Source: Longimicrobiales bacterium (GTDB taxonomy: Bacteria > Gemmatimonadota > Gemmatimonadetes > Longimicrobiales > RSA9). From it: a stretch of 62,940 bases of DNA. Position numbers and translations under genes: made by a program. The stretch is taken from assembly GCA_035764935.1 (NCBI GenBank), contig DASTYK010000021.1, positions 1 through 62,940 of the forward strand. The letters run 5' to 3'. Positions 18,641 through 25,942 of this stretch are shown here, in pieces. Under the pieces are notes generated by a model, which saw only the letters and a list, made by a program, of their open reading frames with translations, searched no databases and was not told the DNA's origin. How positions within the stretch are numbered: the stretch's first letter is position 1; each line of letters opens with the position of its first letter.

Positions 18641-19610
18641 CGGCTTCGCCGCCTTTGCGGCGGGGCCGGGGGGGCGGGGTGTGGCTGCGGGTGGTGCTGG
18701 CGATTCCGATGTCGCTTCATTCTCGCTGCCGTCAAACGCGACTGCTCCTGCCGCCGCCGATACGGCGGCGCTGCGCCGGGCGCTGGAGCGGGCGACGCAG
18801 GGGTATCATGGGGTGGTCGGGATCAGTGTTCGGAACCTGGCTTCGGGTGAGTCTGTGTCGCTGCGGGGCGGGGAGAAGTTTTCCTCTGCGTCGCTGATCA
18901 AGGTGCCGATCCTGGTGACGCTGCTGGACGAGGTGAACGAGGGGCGGATGCGCCTCGATGAGAGGGTGTCGCTCACGATGCGCGATCGCGTGGGCGGGTC
19001 GGGGGTGCTCAAGCACATGGGCTCCGGGCTCGCACCAACCCTGGAGGACCTCGCCTGGCTGATGATCGTGCTGTCGGACAATACCGCGACGAACCTGCTG
19101 CTCGACCGGCTCGACATCGGGACGGTCTGGCAGAAGACGGAGGCGCTCGGGCTGCCGCAGAGCAAGGTGCACTCCAAGACGTTCCGGCGGCAGACGTCGA
19201 TCGCGCCGGACTCGTCGGTGAAGTACGGGTTCGGTGTGGCGGTGCCGGACGAGATCACACAGCTGTTCGCGCTGCTGCACCAGGGGCGAGCGGTGTCGCC
19301 TGCGATGGATTCGCTCGCGCTCGACATGCTGCATGCCAACCAGGACGGCACGATGCTGGTGCGCTGGCTGCCGTCGGACACGCGCGTGGCGCACAAGAGC
19401 GGGCAGGTGAACGAGGCGCGCAACGACTGCGGCATCATGTACACGCCGGCGGCGCCAATCGCGATCTGCGTGATGACGCGCGAGAACGAGGACACGTCGT
19501 ACGGCGTGGATGCGGAGCCGCACCTGCTGGTGGCGCGCGTCGCGCGCGAGGTGTTCCGGCACTACAACCCGGACGTCGAGCTGCCGGCGCTGCCCGAGGT
19601 CCGGGACTGA
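18606..19610 (+). CDS. Class A beta-lactamase-like serine hydrolase, exported
   Basis: The 334-residue protein has a hydrophobic signal of about 27 residues and the class A serine hydrolase motifs: Ser96-x-x-Lys99 (SLIK), Ser157-Asp158-Asn159 (SDN) and Lys264-Ser265-Gly266 (KSG). The fold segment NTATNLLLDRL after SDN is typical. The omega-loop Glu-x-x-x-Asn that true class A enzymes use for deacylation is not visible after SDN, where the sequence reads EALGLPQSKVHSKTF. It may therefore be a penicillin-binding or peptidase relative and not an efficient beta-lactamase. ATG 18606 is taken, with GGAGG upstream; GTG 18603 is also possible. The start region is duplicated. Confidence 0.85.
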   Translation: MRGVIRAVFCAVGFAAFAAGPGGRGVAAGGAGDSDVASFSLPSNATAPAAADTAALRRALERATQGYHGVVGISVRNLASGESVSLRGGEKFSSASLIKVPILVTLLDEVNEGRMRLDERVSLTMRDRVGGSGVLKHMGSGLAPTLEDLAWLMIVLSDNTATNLLLDRLDIGTVWQKTEALGLPQSKVHSKTFRRQTSIAPDSSVKYGFGVAVPDEITQLFALLHQGRAVSPAMDSLALDMLHANQDGTMLVRWLPSDTRVAHKSGQVNEARNDCGIMYTPAAPIAICVMTRENEDTSYGVDAEPHLLVARVAREVFRHYNPDVELPALPEVRD

Positions 19611-19794
19611 GGCAGCGGCGGGCGTCGCAATCCGTTGGTCCACGGATGCGCCCCGGGCCCCGTCCGTGCGCGGCGGCGCCCGGGGGATCACGTGGTCGTG
19701 TCCTGCCCGATGAAGTGTCGGACGGGGGCGAGCGTACTCGCACTGGCAGACTAGTTGCCCTCCAGCCGGGGAGTCACTCAACAGGGGAGCAGCA

Positions 19795-20049
19795 ATGCCA
19801 GCGAGAATCGTGACCGACGCCAGCGGGCTGCGCTGGGACGTCGTGCAGGAGCAGGGCAGCGACAGCGTCGTGTTCCGCCACCAGTCCGGGCGCGAGGTGC
19901 GCACGCAGCTCGGTGCGCCGCTCGACTCGCAGTCGACGGAGGACCTGCTCGATGCGCTGGACCGGGCGCAGCGGGAGCGGGGCGGGCAGGAGACCGGACA
20001 CGAAGGGGAAGACGTGACGCGCGGCGAGGGGTATGTTGCCGGGTCCTGA
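19795..20049 (+). CDS. Small hypothetical protein (84 residues)
   Basis: An ATG with AGGGGAGCAG upstream opens an 84-residue frame with the local codon bias. The product is soluble and acidic, with a short beta-rich first half (GLRWDVVQEQGSDSVVFRHQ) and a charged, helical second half (STEDLLDALDRAQRERG). No family was recognised. It ends 32 bp before the UbiD-type gene and may be its leader gene. Confidence 0.65.
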   Translation: MPARIVTDASGLRWDVVQEQGSDSVVFRHQSGREVRTQLGAPLDSQSTEDLLDALDRAQRERGGQETGHEGEDVTRGEGYVAGS

Positions 20050-20081
20050 GTAGTGTCGTCGCGAGCTGAGTCACGGAGCGA

Positions 20082-21917
20082 ATGGGATACCGGAGTCTGG
20101 AGGAGTGCGTCACCGACCTGGAGGCGCACGGCCACCTTGTGCGGGTCAGGGAGGACGTCGATCCGCACCTCGAGATGGCGGCGGTCCACGAGCGGGTGTT
20201 CGCGGCGGGCGGCCCGGCGATCCTGTTCGAGAATGTGCGCGGCACGCCCTTCCGCGCGGTGTCCAACCTGTTCGGCACGATCGAGCGTGCGCGCTTTCTC
20301 TTCCGTGACACACTCGCGCGCGTGCAGACGCTGGTCGGGCTGAAGTACGATCCGGTCCAGGCGCTTCGTCATCCATTCCGCCACTTCTCGTCAGCCACCC
20401 TCGCCCCGTCCGCGCTGCCGCGGCGTGTGCGCAGCGCGCCCGTGCTCCAAGGTCAGACGCGCATGGGTGCCCTGCCGCAGATCGTGAACTGGCCGGACGA
20501 CGGCGGACCGTTCGTGACGTTGCCGCAGGTCTATACCGAGGACGTGACGAAGCCGGGTGTCATGGGTGCAAACCTCGGGATGTACCGCATCCAGATGGCC
20601 GGCAACGACTACGTCCAGGACCGCGAGATCGGGCTGCACTACCAGATCCACAGGGGCATCGGCGTTCACCAGGCGCGCGCCAATGCGGCGGGGCAGCCGC
20701 TGCAGGTCAGCATCTTCGTCGGCGGGCCGCCCGCACACACGCTCGCCGCCGTGATGCCGCTGCCGGAAGGACTGCCGGAGGTGGTGTTCGCAGGCGTGCT
20801 CGGCAACCGTGCGTTCCGCTACCTGCGCGACGACGCCGGCCGCTGCATCTCGGCGGACGCGGACTTCGTGATCACCGGCACCGTGCATCCGCACGAGACG
20901 AAGCCGGAAGGACCGTTCGGCGATCACCTCGGCTACTACAGCCTGGTGCACGACTTCCCCGTGATGCGCGTGGAGCGCGTGTACCACCGAAGGGGCGCGA
21001 TCTGGCCATTCACGGTGGTGGGACGCCCGCCGCAGGAGGACACCGCGTTCGGCGCGCTGATCCACGAGCTGACCGGCGACGCGATCCCGCAGGAGATTCC
21101 GGGGCTCCATGCAGTGCACGCGGTCGACGCAGCGGGCGTGCACCCGCTGCTGCTCGCGATCGGCAGCGAGCGCTACACGCCCTTCATGCGTGAGCGTCGG
21201 CCGCAGGAGATCCTGACCATCGCGAATCACATCTTCGGCAAGAACCAGCTCAGCCTGGCGAAATACCTGTTCATCACCGCACACGAGGACGACCCGTCAC
21301 TCGACATCCACGACGTGGGCGCATTCCTGCGCCACGTGCTGGAGCGCATCGACCTCACGCGCGACCTGCACTTTCAGACCCGCACGACGATCGACACGCT
21401 CGACTACAGCGGTACCGGACTCAACGAGGGCTCCAAGGTCGCAATTGCGGCGGCGGGTGAGCGACGACGCGAGCTCTGGTCAGCGCTGCCGGAGGGCGTG
21501 CGGCTGCCGCGGCCGTTCGATGCGCACGCCATGGTGATGCCGGGCGTCGTTGCAGTAGAGGGACCTGCGTTCAGAAGTCACGAGGCCGCGGCAGGTGAGA
21601 TCGCGGCGTTCGCCCGCGAGCTGGAGTCGTACGACCTCGCCGGCGTTCCGCTCATTGTGCTGTGCGACGACGCCACGTTCTGCGCCGCGTCCATCGCGAA
21701 CTTCGTGTGGGTCACCTTCACACGCAGCAACCCGTCGCACGACGTGCACGGCGTCGGCGCGTTCATCGAGCACAAGCACTGGGGCTGCCGCGGCCCACTG
21801 ATCATCGACGCGCGCGCGAAACCGCATCACGCCCCGCCGCTGGTGCCGGATCCCGCGGTGGAGAAGCGGGTGGACCGGCTGGGGGCGAGGGGAGCGTCAC
21901 TGCACGGGATCATCTAG
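20082..21917 (+). CDS. UbiD-family decarboxylase (menaquinone-pathway type)
   Basis: The 611-residue protein belongs to the prenylated-FMN UbiD decarboxylases, which remove a carboxylate from aromatic or unsaturated acids. The conserved active-site region reads KPEGPFGDHLGYYS, including the catalytic Glu, and NRAFRYLRDD and HDVHGVGAFIEHKHWGCRGP are further family blocks. At over 600 residues it is longer than E. coli UbiD and resembles the long form common in menaquinone-using phyla. A role in quinone synthesis is therefore likely but not proven by neighbours; no UbiX or other quinone gene is in the window. GGAG stands 4 nt before the ATG. Confidence 0.88.
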   Translation: MGYRSLEECVTDLEAHGHLVRVREDVDPHLEMAAVHERVFAAGGPAILFENVRGTPFRAVSNLFGTIERARFLFRDTLARVQTLVGLKYDPVQALRHPFRHFSSATLAPSALPRRVRSAPVLQGQTRMGALPQIVNWPDDGGPFVTLPQVYTEDVTKPGVMGANLGMYRIQMAGNDYVQDREIGLHYQIHRGIGVHQARANAAGQPLQVSIFVGGPPAHTLAAVMPLPEGLPEVVFAGVLGNRAFRYLRDDAGRCISADADFVITGTVHPHETKPEGPFGDHLGYYSLVHDFPVMRVERVYHRRGAIWPFTVVGRPPQEDTAFGALIHELTGDAIPQEIPGLHAVHAVDAAGVHPLLLAIGSERYTPFMRERRPQEILTIANHIFGKNQLSLAKYLFITAHEDDPSLDIHDVGAFLRHVLERIDLTRDLHFQTRTTIDTLDYSGTGLNEGSKVAIAAAGERRRELWSALPEGVRLPRPFDAHAMVMPGVVAVEGPAFRSHEAAAGEIAAFARELESYDLAGVPLIVLCDDATFCAASIANFVWVTFTRSNPSHDVHGVGAFIEHKHWGCRGPLIIDARAKPHHAPPLVPDPAVEKRVDRLGARGASLHGII

Positions 21918-22030
21918 GGGGTGCGGGCGAGGGTGCTGCTTCTCGCGTGGGGTTGGGGCCGTCGTGGGGCACTGCGGGGCGTGGGAGCTGCGGAGCCCGG
22001 GGCCGGGGGCCTGGGCCGGGGAGGGCAGGC

Positions 22031-22335
22031 ATCGTTGCACGCGTTCGAGTCTGGCGGAATGCGCTCAACGTTTCGCCGGGATGGTCGCAGCCAACGTTGC
22101 GCGCGATCGAGTCTGACGGAATGCGCGCAACGTTTCCCTGGGATGGTCGCAGCCAACGTTGCACGCGTTCGGGTCTGGCGGAATGCGCGCAACGTTTCCT
22201 TTGATTATCGCAGCTAACGTTGCACGCGTTCAGGCTTGGCGGCATGTGCGCAACGTTGCCTTTGATAATCAGAGCCAACGTTGCACGCGTTCGGTTCCAG
22301 CGGAATGCGCGCAACGTTTCCTTTGATCGCAGCCC
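22031..22335. repeat. Array A: five tandem 61-62 bp hairpin repeats
   Basis: Units begin at 22033, 22095, 22157, 22218 and 22279 (steps 62, 62, 61, 61). Each has a 14-nt left arm (mostly CGTTGCACGCGTTC), a constant 10-nt loop, and a 14-nt right arm (mostly GAATGCGCGCAACG). Units 2-5 extend the stem by a further AA/TT pair on the outside. Linkers of about 23 nt end in GCAGCC or GCAGCT in most units. Arms vary at a few positions and most changes keep G-T or Watson-Crick pairing. It is not coding and not a CRISPR array, since the linkers are conserved too. Confidence 0.9.
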
Positions 22336-22392
22336 GCCCGAACTGTCACGGCGCCGCGCCACCTCGCGACACCAGCAAGCCGGTTTGCCGCC

Positions 22393-22424
22393 TCCGCCCC
22401 TCCGCCCCTCCGCCCCTCCGCCCC
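22393..22424. repeat. Four TCCGCCCC tandem repeats
   Basis: Four exact 8-bp units, followed by a partial fifth, form a C-rich, strand-asymmetric stretch 60 bp after array A. It is a likely slippage microsatellite. Confidence 0.85.
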
Positions 22425-22543
22425 TCCGGGCCGGCCGTGCCTCGGTGCACTGCTGCTGCTGGCCGGCGTCGGAGCAACGGTGGCGGCGCTCCGTTGTGCG
22501 GCGGGCGCGCGTGCTGAACTGAGCTGACGGCTCGCCGCCGCGG

Positions 22544-23503
22544 TTACGCCTCGGGCAACGAATCCACCAGCTCGACCATCCGTTGCCGCGTCGCATCGTC
22601 CGGCAACTCACCCGTGGCGGCGCCCAGGTTGTCGAGCATGTGGCGCGGCTGGCTGGTGGCCGGGGTGATCACGGTCACGGCGGGGTGTGCGGCGATGAAC
22701 TTGAGGAAGAACTGGGCCCAGCTCGCCGCGCCGAACTCTGCGGCCCAGTCGGGCAGCTCGCGTCCTTCGACGCGACTCCAGAGGCGCGTCCGACCGAAGG
22801 GCAGGTAGACCATGACCCCGATCTTCCGCTCCTGCGCGAGCGGCAGGATCGTTTCCTCGACGCCGCGGTTGTCGATGGCATAATCGACGCCGATGAAGTC
22901 GAGCGGCTCGTTGCGCATGATCGACTCGAGCTCGTCGTACTGCCGCTCGCTGGTCGAGGTCACGCCGATATAGCGGACGCGCTTCTGCTGCTTGAGCTCC
23001 TTCAGAATCGCGAGCTGCGTCGGCACGTCGCCCAGGTTGTGCACCTGGATGAGATCGATCACGGATGTGTGCAGTCGGCGGAACGACTGCTCGATCTGTG
23101 CGCGGGCGGCGGCCGGGTCCGCGCTGCCACCGTCGCGGCCGGCGACGTTGACCTTGGTTGCCCAGAAGATCCGGTCGGTGATGCCCAGCTCGTGGGCGAG
23201 CTGCCCTGCGACCTCTTCGGACGCGCCGTAACCCGGTGCCGTGTCGAAGACCGTGCCGCCGTTGTCGACGAGCGTGCGCAGCACCTCCCGCAGTGCGCTC
23301 ACGTCTTCCGAGCGGGCGACCCGCGAGAAGGTGGCCGAGCTGCCGAGGCCGACCAGCGGGAGCTCCTCGCCCGTCGAGGGGATCGGCCGCGTGATCAGCT
23401 TCAGCTTGCGCGGAGCACGCGCGGCGCGCAGGAGGCGCGGGTCCAGTGCGAGGGCGGCGCCCGCGCCGAGCGCGAGGCCCAGCCATTCCCGTCGATTGAT
23501 CAT
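22544..23503 (-). CDS. Tat-exported aldo/keto reductase
   Basis: The 319-residue protein begins INRREWLGLALGAGAALAL, a twin-arginine signal, so the folded enzyme is probably exported. The body is an aldo/keto reductase barrel with the catalytic set visible: Asp and Tyr in VFDTAPGYG, Lys in FWATKVNV and His in LIQVHNLGD. The NADP-binding C-terminal part has TVITPATSQPRHMLDNL. It reduces aldehydes or ketones of unknown identity. ATG 23503 has GGAG seven bases upstream and starts exactly at the Tat signal; longer frames are not supported. Confidence 0.88.
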   Translation of the reverse strand: MINRREWLGLALGAGAALALDPRLLRAARAPRKLKLITRPIPSTGEELPLVGLGSSATFSRVARSEDVSALREVLRTLVDNGGTVFDTAPGYGASEEVAGQLAHELGITDRIFWATKVNVAGRDGGSADPAAARAQIEQSFRRLHTSVIDLIQVHNLGDVPTQLAILKELKQQKRVRYIGVTSTSERQYDELESIMRNEPLDFIGVDYAIDNRGVEETILPLAQERKIGVMVYLPFGRTRLWSRVEGRELPDWAAEFGAASWAQFFLKFIAAHPAVTVITPATSQPRHMLDNLGAATGELPDDATRQRMVELVDSLPEA

Positions 23504-23609
23504 GTGAGTCTCCGGTCCGGTGGTCGTTGGGCCGTTCTTCCGCAAGATGTCACACCGCCACCCAGGCGGCAAAAGCAGCGGGACAGGACGCGCTGCCCTT
23601 GTGATACGG

Positions 23610-24101
23610 ATGGCGCGCCCGCAGGATACGCGCGTGAATCCGGCATTTGCATGGGCCGTTGCCGGCCTCGTACTCCTCCTGGGCAGTGCGGTGTTCCGCC
23701 TGGGCGGACGCGGTATCGAAGTGATCGCGGGTGGGCTCACCCCGGTGGAATGGCTGGCGCTGCTGCTGCTGACCGTGGTGTTCGTGGTGGGTGAGGGCTA
23801 CTTCGCGCTCGCGCGGAAGTGGGTCCCACGAACGCTGGGTCGGGCGGCTGCCCTGCGTGCCGAGCCGCGACTGCTGCCGCGCCTGCTAGCCCCCTTCCAT
23901 GCCATGGGCCTCGTGTTCGTGCCGTGGCGCACCGCGCTGCGACACTGGGCGGGCGTCGTGGCAATCGTTGCCGCAGTCCTGATCGTGCGCGCATTTCCGG
24001 ATCCCTGGCGCGGCATCGTCGACTTCGCTGTTGCCGCAGCGCTCGCAGTCGGCGTGATCGCGCTGCTCGCCCGTGCGGGCCGCCATCCGGACCCGTCCTA
24101 G
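23610..24101 (+). CDS. Integral membrane protein, unknown function
   Basis: About 163 residues with four to five hydrophobic helices (near residues 10-30, 40-62, 95-110, 115-132 and 138-155) and a basic central loop. No family was recognised. The start is uncertain: ATG 23610 is chosen, but GTG 23601 and earlier codons are in frame and no good ribosome site is visible. Its TAG stop at 24099-24101 interlocks with the TAG of the convergent Na/Pi transporter gene through a shared CTAG. Confidence 0.6.
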   Translation: MARPQDTRVNPAFAWAVAGLVLLLGSAVFRLGGRGIEVIAGGLTPVEWLALLLLTVVFVVGEGYFALARKWVPRTLGRAAALRAEPRLLPRLLAPFHAMGLVFVPWRTALRHWAGVVAIVAAVLIVRAFPDPWRGIVDFAVAAALAVGVIALLARAGRHPDPS

Positions 24102-25819
24102 ACCAGCTCCAGCGTTTTCTTCCCTGTCGCGGCCTGGTGGATGTTGGTCGTGTGCGCGCGGATGCGACGGTACTCCGTCAACAGCGTCGTGAACACCAGG
24201 CTCAGGTTGGCGTCCACGTACCCTTCGGTCATGCGCTGCAGGTGCTCCTCGCGCAGCGCACGCACGCGGTTGGCGATCGCGTCGTTGGCAGCGCGCGCAT
24301 CGGCGTCGGGAATCGTGGTCCGCTCGGCATAGGCCTCGCTCACGCGCCGCAGGTAGGATGCGACGTCGTCGTGCAGCGCCAGCAGCTCCTCGCGCGGGCC
24401 GTCCGGCAGCGGGATGTTCATGTCCCGCAGCCGGAGGAAATTCTTCAGGACGCTCGCCAGCCGGTCGCTGATCGACTCGTACTCGTGTGCGATGCGGAAC
24501 TGCTGCCGTCCCTCCTCCGCCACGGAGTACGGGACGTTGGCGTCCAGCACTTCCGTCAGGAACTGCACGATCTCGCGCTGCACGTTGTCGAGGATCTCCT
24601 CGCGGTGGAATGCCTTCTGGATCAGCTCCTCGTTCTGCGGGTCCTCGAACGCGATGGTCCGTACCCAGTCCATCATCCGGAGCGGGCCCTGCGCCATCTG
24701 CACGACCTCGCCGCGACTCTGCTCGACACCCAGCACGGGTGAGTCCACGCCGCGCGCATCCAGGTGCAGCAGGCGCGTGACTTCGCGATGCTCCGGCTCC
24801 GGCACGATCCGCTCGAGCAGCCGGGAGTAGCGGGGCAGGAAGGGCAGGAACAGCAGGGTGTTCAGTACGTTGAAGCCCGTATGCGTCAGGGCGATGCCGG
24901 CCGTTACCACCGTGGCAAAGACCAGCGGCGCGGTCGTATCGAGCGAGACCAGCATCGGGTTCAGGCCGTGGATCGACTCGATCAGCCCGGAGACGATGCG
25001 GATGTACCACTGGAAGATGGCCGTGATCCAGAGTACGCCGAACACGTTGAAGAGCACGTGACCGTATGCTGCGCGCTTCGCCTCGGTGTTTGCGCCCAGC
25101 GACGCGAGCACGGCCGTGATCGTGGTGCCGATGTTCTCGCCGAGCACCAGTGCGGCGGCCGTCGTGAACGGGATGACGCCGGTGGAGGCGAGCCCGATCG
25201 TGATGCCCAGCGTCGCCGAGCTGCTCTGTACGATCAGGGTCAGGATGCAGCCGACCAGGACCGCGCGCAGCACCCCGAAGTAGCTGTCGGCCCGGAACCA
25301 GGCGAAGGCGTCGATGAACGCCTGGTTCTCGGCCAGGGGGGCAAAGCCGTCCTTCATCAGCTCGAGGCCGAAGAAGATCATGCCCAGCCCCATCACGGCC
25401 ATGGCGATGAAGCGCGGCCGGTCCTTGCGCGTGAACAGGTAGACCAGCGCACCGACGCCGAGCAGGGGCAGGCCGTAGTCGCCGATGTTCAGCACCAGGA
25501 TCCAGCCGGTGATCGTCGTGCCGATGTTCGCGCCGACGATCACGCCGATCGCCTGGTGGAGCTGCATCAGCCCCGCGTTGACCAGCCCGACGACGATCAC
25601 GGTCGTCACGGACGAGGACTGGACCAGCATCGTAACCAGCGTACCGGCGCCGACCGCGAGCACGCGGTTGTCGGTGACCAGGCTGATCAGCCGGCGCAGG
25701 GAATTGCCGGCCACGGCCTGCATTCCCTCCGACATGTACTTCATGCCGAGCATGAAGATGCCCAGGCCGCCGATCACTGCCATGACGATGGGAAGGGCGG
25801 TGGCGAGAACTGCAGTCAC
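24098..25819 (-). CDS. Na+/phosphate cotransporter family protein with PhoU-like tail
   Basis: The 573-residue membrane protein has the duplicated NptA/SLC34-type repeats with QSSS motifs: TMLVQSSSVTTVIVVGLV and TLIVQSSSATLGITIGLA, each followed by GANIGTTIT or GENIGTTITA. Residues 1-330 are the transport domain. From about residue 350 the protein is helical and hydrophilic, like the PhoU-related tail of many bacterial members (EEILDNVQREIVQFL). It should move phosphate (or another anion) with sodium across the inner membrane. A perfect inverted repeat lies 75-100 bp upstream of the start and may be its operator. Confidence 0.9.
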   Translation of the reverse strand: MTAVLATALPIVMAVIGGLGIFMLGMKYMSEGMQAVAGNSLRRLISLVTDNRVLAVGAGTLVTMLVQSSSVTTVIVVGLVNAGLMQLHQAIGVIVGANIGTTITGWILVLNIGDYGLPLLGVGALVYLFTRKDRPRFIAMAVMGLGMIFFGLELMKDGFAPLAENQAFIDAFAWFRADSYFGVLRAVLVGCILTLIVQSSSATLGITIGLASTGVIPFTTAAALVLGENIGTTITAVLASLGANTEAKRAAYGHVLFNVFGVLWITAIFQWYIRIVSGLIESIHGLNPMLVSLDTTAPLVFATVVTAGIALTHTGFNVLNTLLFLPFLPRYSRLLERIVPEPEHREVTRLLHLDARGVDSPVLGVEQSRGEVVQMAQGPLRMMDWVRTIAFEDPQNEELIQKAFHREEILDNVQREIVQFLTEVLDANVPYSVAEEGRQQFRIAHEYESISDRLASVLKNFLRLRDMNIPLPDGPREELLALHDDVASYLRRVSEAYAERTTIPDADARAANDAIANRVRALREEHLQRMTEGYVDANLSLVFTTLLTEYRRIRAHTTNIHQAATGKKTLELV

Positions 25820-25892
25820 GAATGGTCTCTGATACGGGTCAGCAGGGTCGCACGCCGGCGGCAGACCGGCCCGGAAAGCTGCGTGACGTGGC

Positions 25893-25919
25893 CGTTACAA
25901 TCAAGCATCGATTGTAACG
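25893..25919. promoter_or_regulatory. Perfect 10-bp inverted repeat (operator or terminator)
   Basis: CGTTACAATC at 25893-25902 and GATTGTAACG at 25910-25919 are perfect complements with a 7-nt gap. It stands between the end of the HerA-like gene and the start of the Na/Pi transporter gene, both on the minus strand. No T-run follows on that strand, so an operator for the transporter is as likely as a terminator. The GTTACAAT arm also appears in array B. Confidence 0.6.
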
Positions 25920-25942
25920 ACCGTTGTCTGCGGGCTCAGCGG

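Larger units (their letters stand above)
21918..22543. other. 626-bp intergenic region between convergent genes, with hairpin array
   Basis: This stretch lies between the ends of the UbiD-type gene and the aldo/keto reductase gene. It holds the five-unit hairpin array (22031-22335) and a short TCCGCCCC repeat (22393-22424). The remaining sequence is G- or C-rich without a convincing gene. Open frames crossing it only translate the repeats, and the 61/62-bp period shifts their frame. Confidence 0.7.

Noticed and set aside
22031-22335. CRISPR array
   Set aside because: The spacers between hairpins are conserved (GCAGCC ends, similar bodies), the units differ within the would-be repeat, and no cas gene is present.
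22031-22335. Integron attC sites
   Set aside because: The flanking boxes do not match RYYYAAC and GTTRRRY, there are no cassettes between units, and no integrase gene is near.
21910-22611. Minus-strand gene of 233 codons over array A
   Set aside because: It only translates the repeats; the 61/62-bp period shifts frame, and it overlaps the end of the aldo/keto reductase gene.
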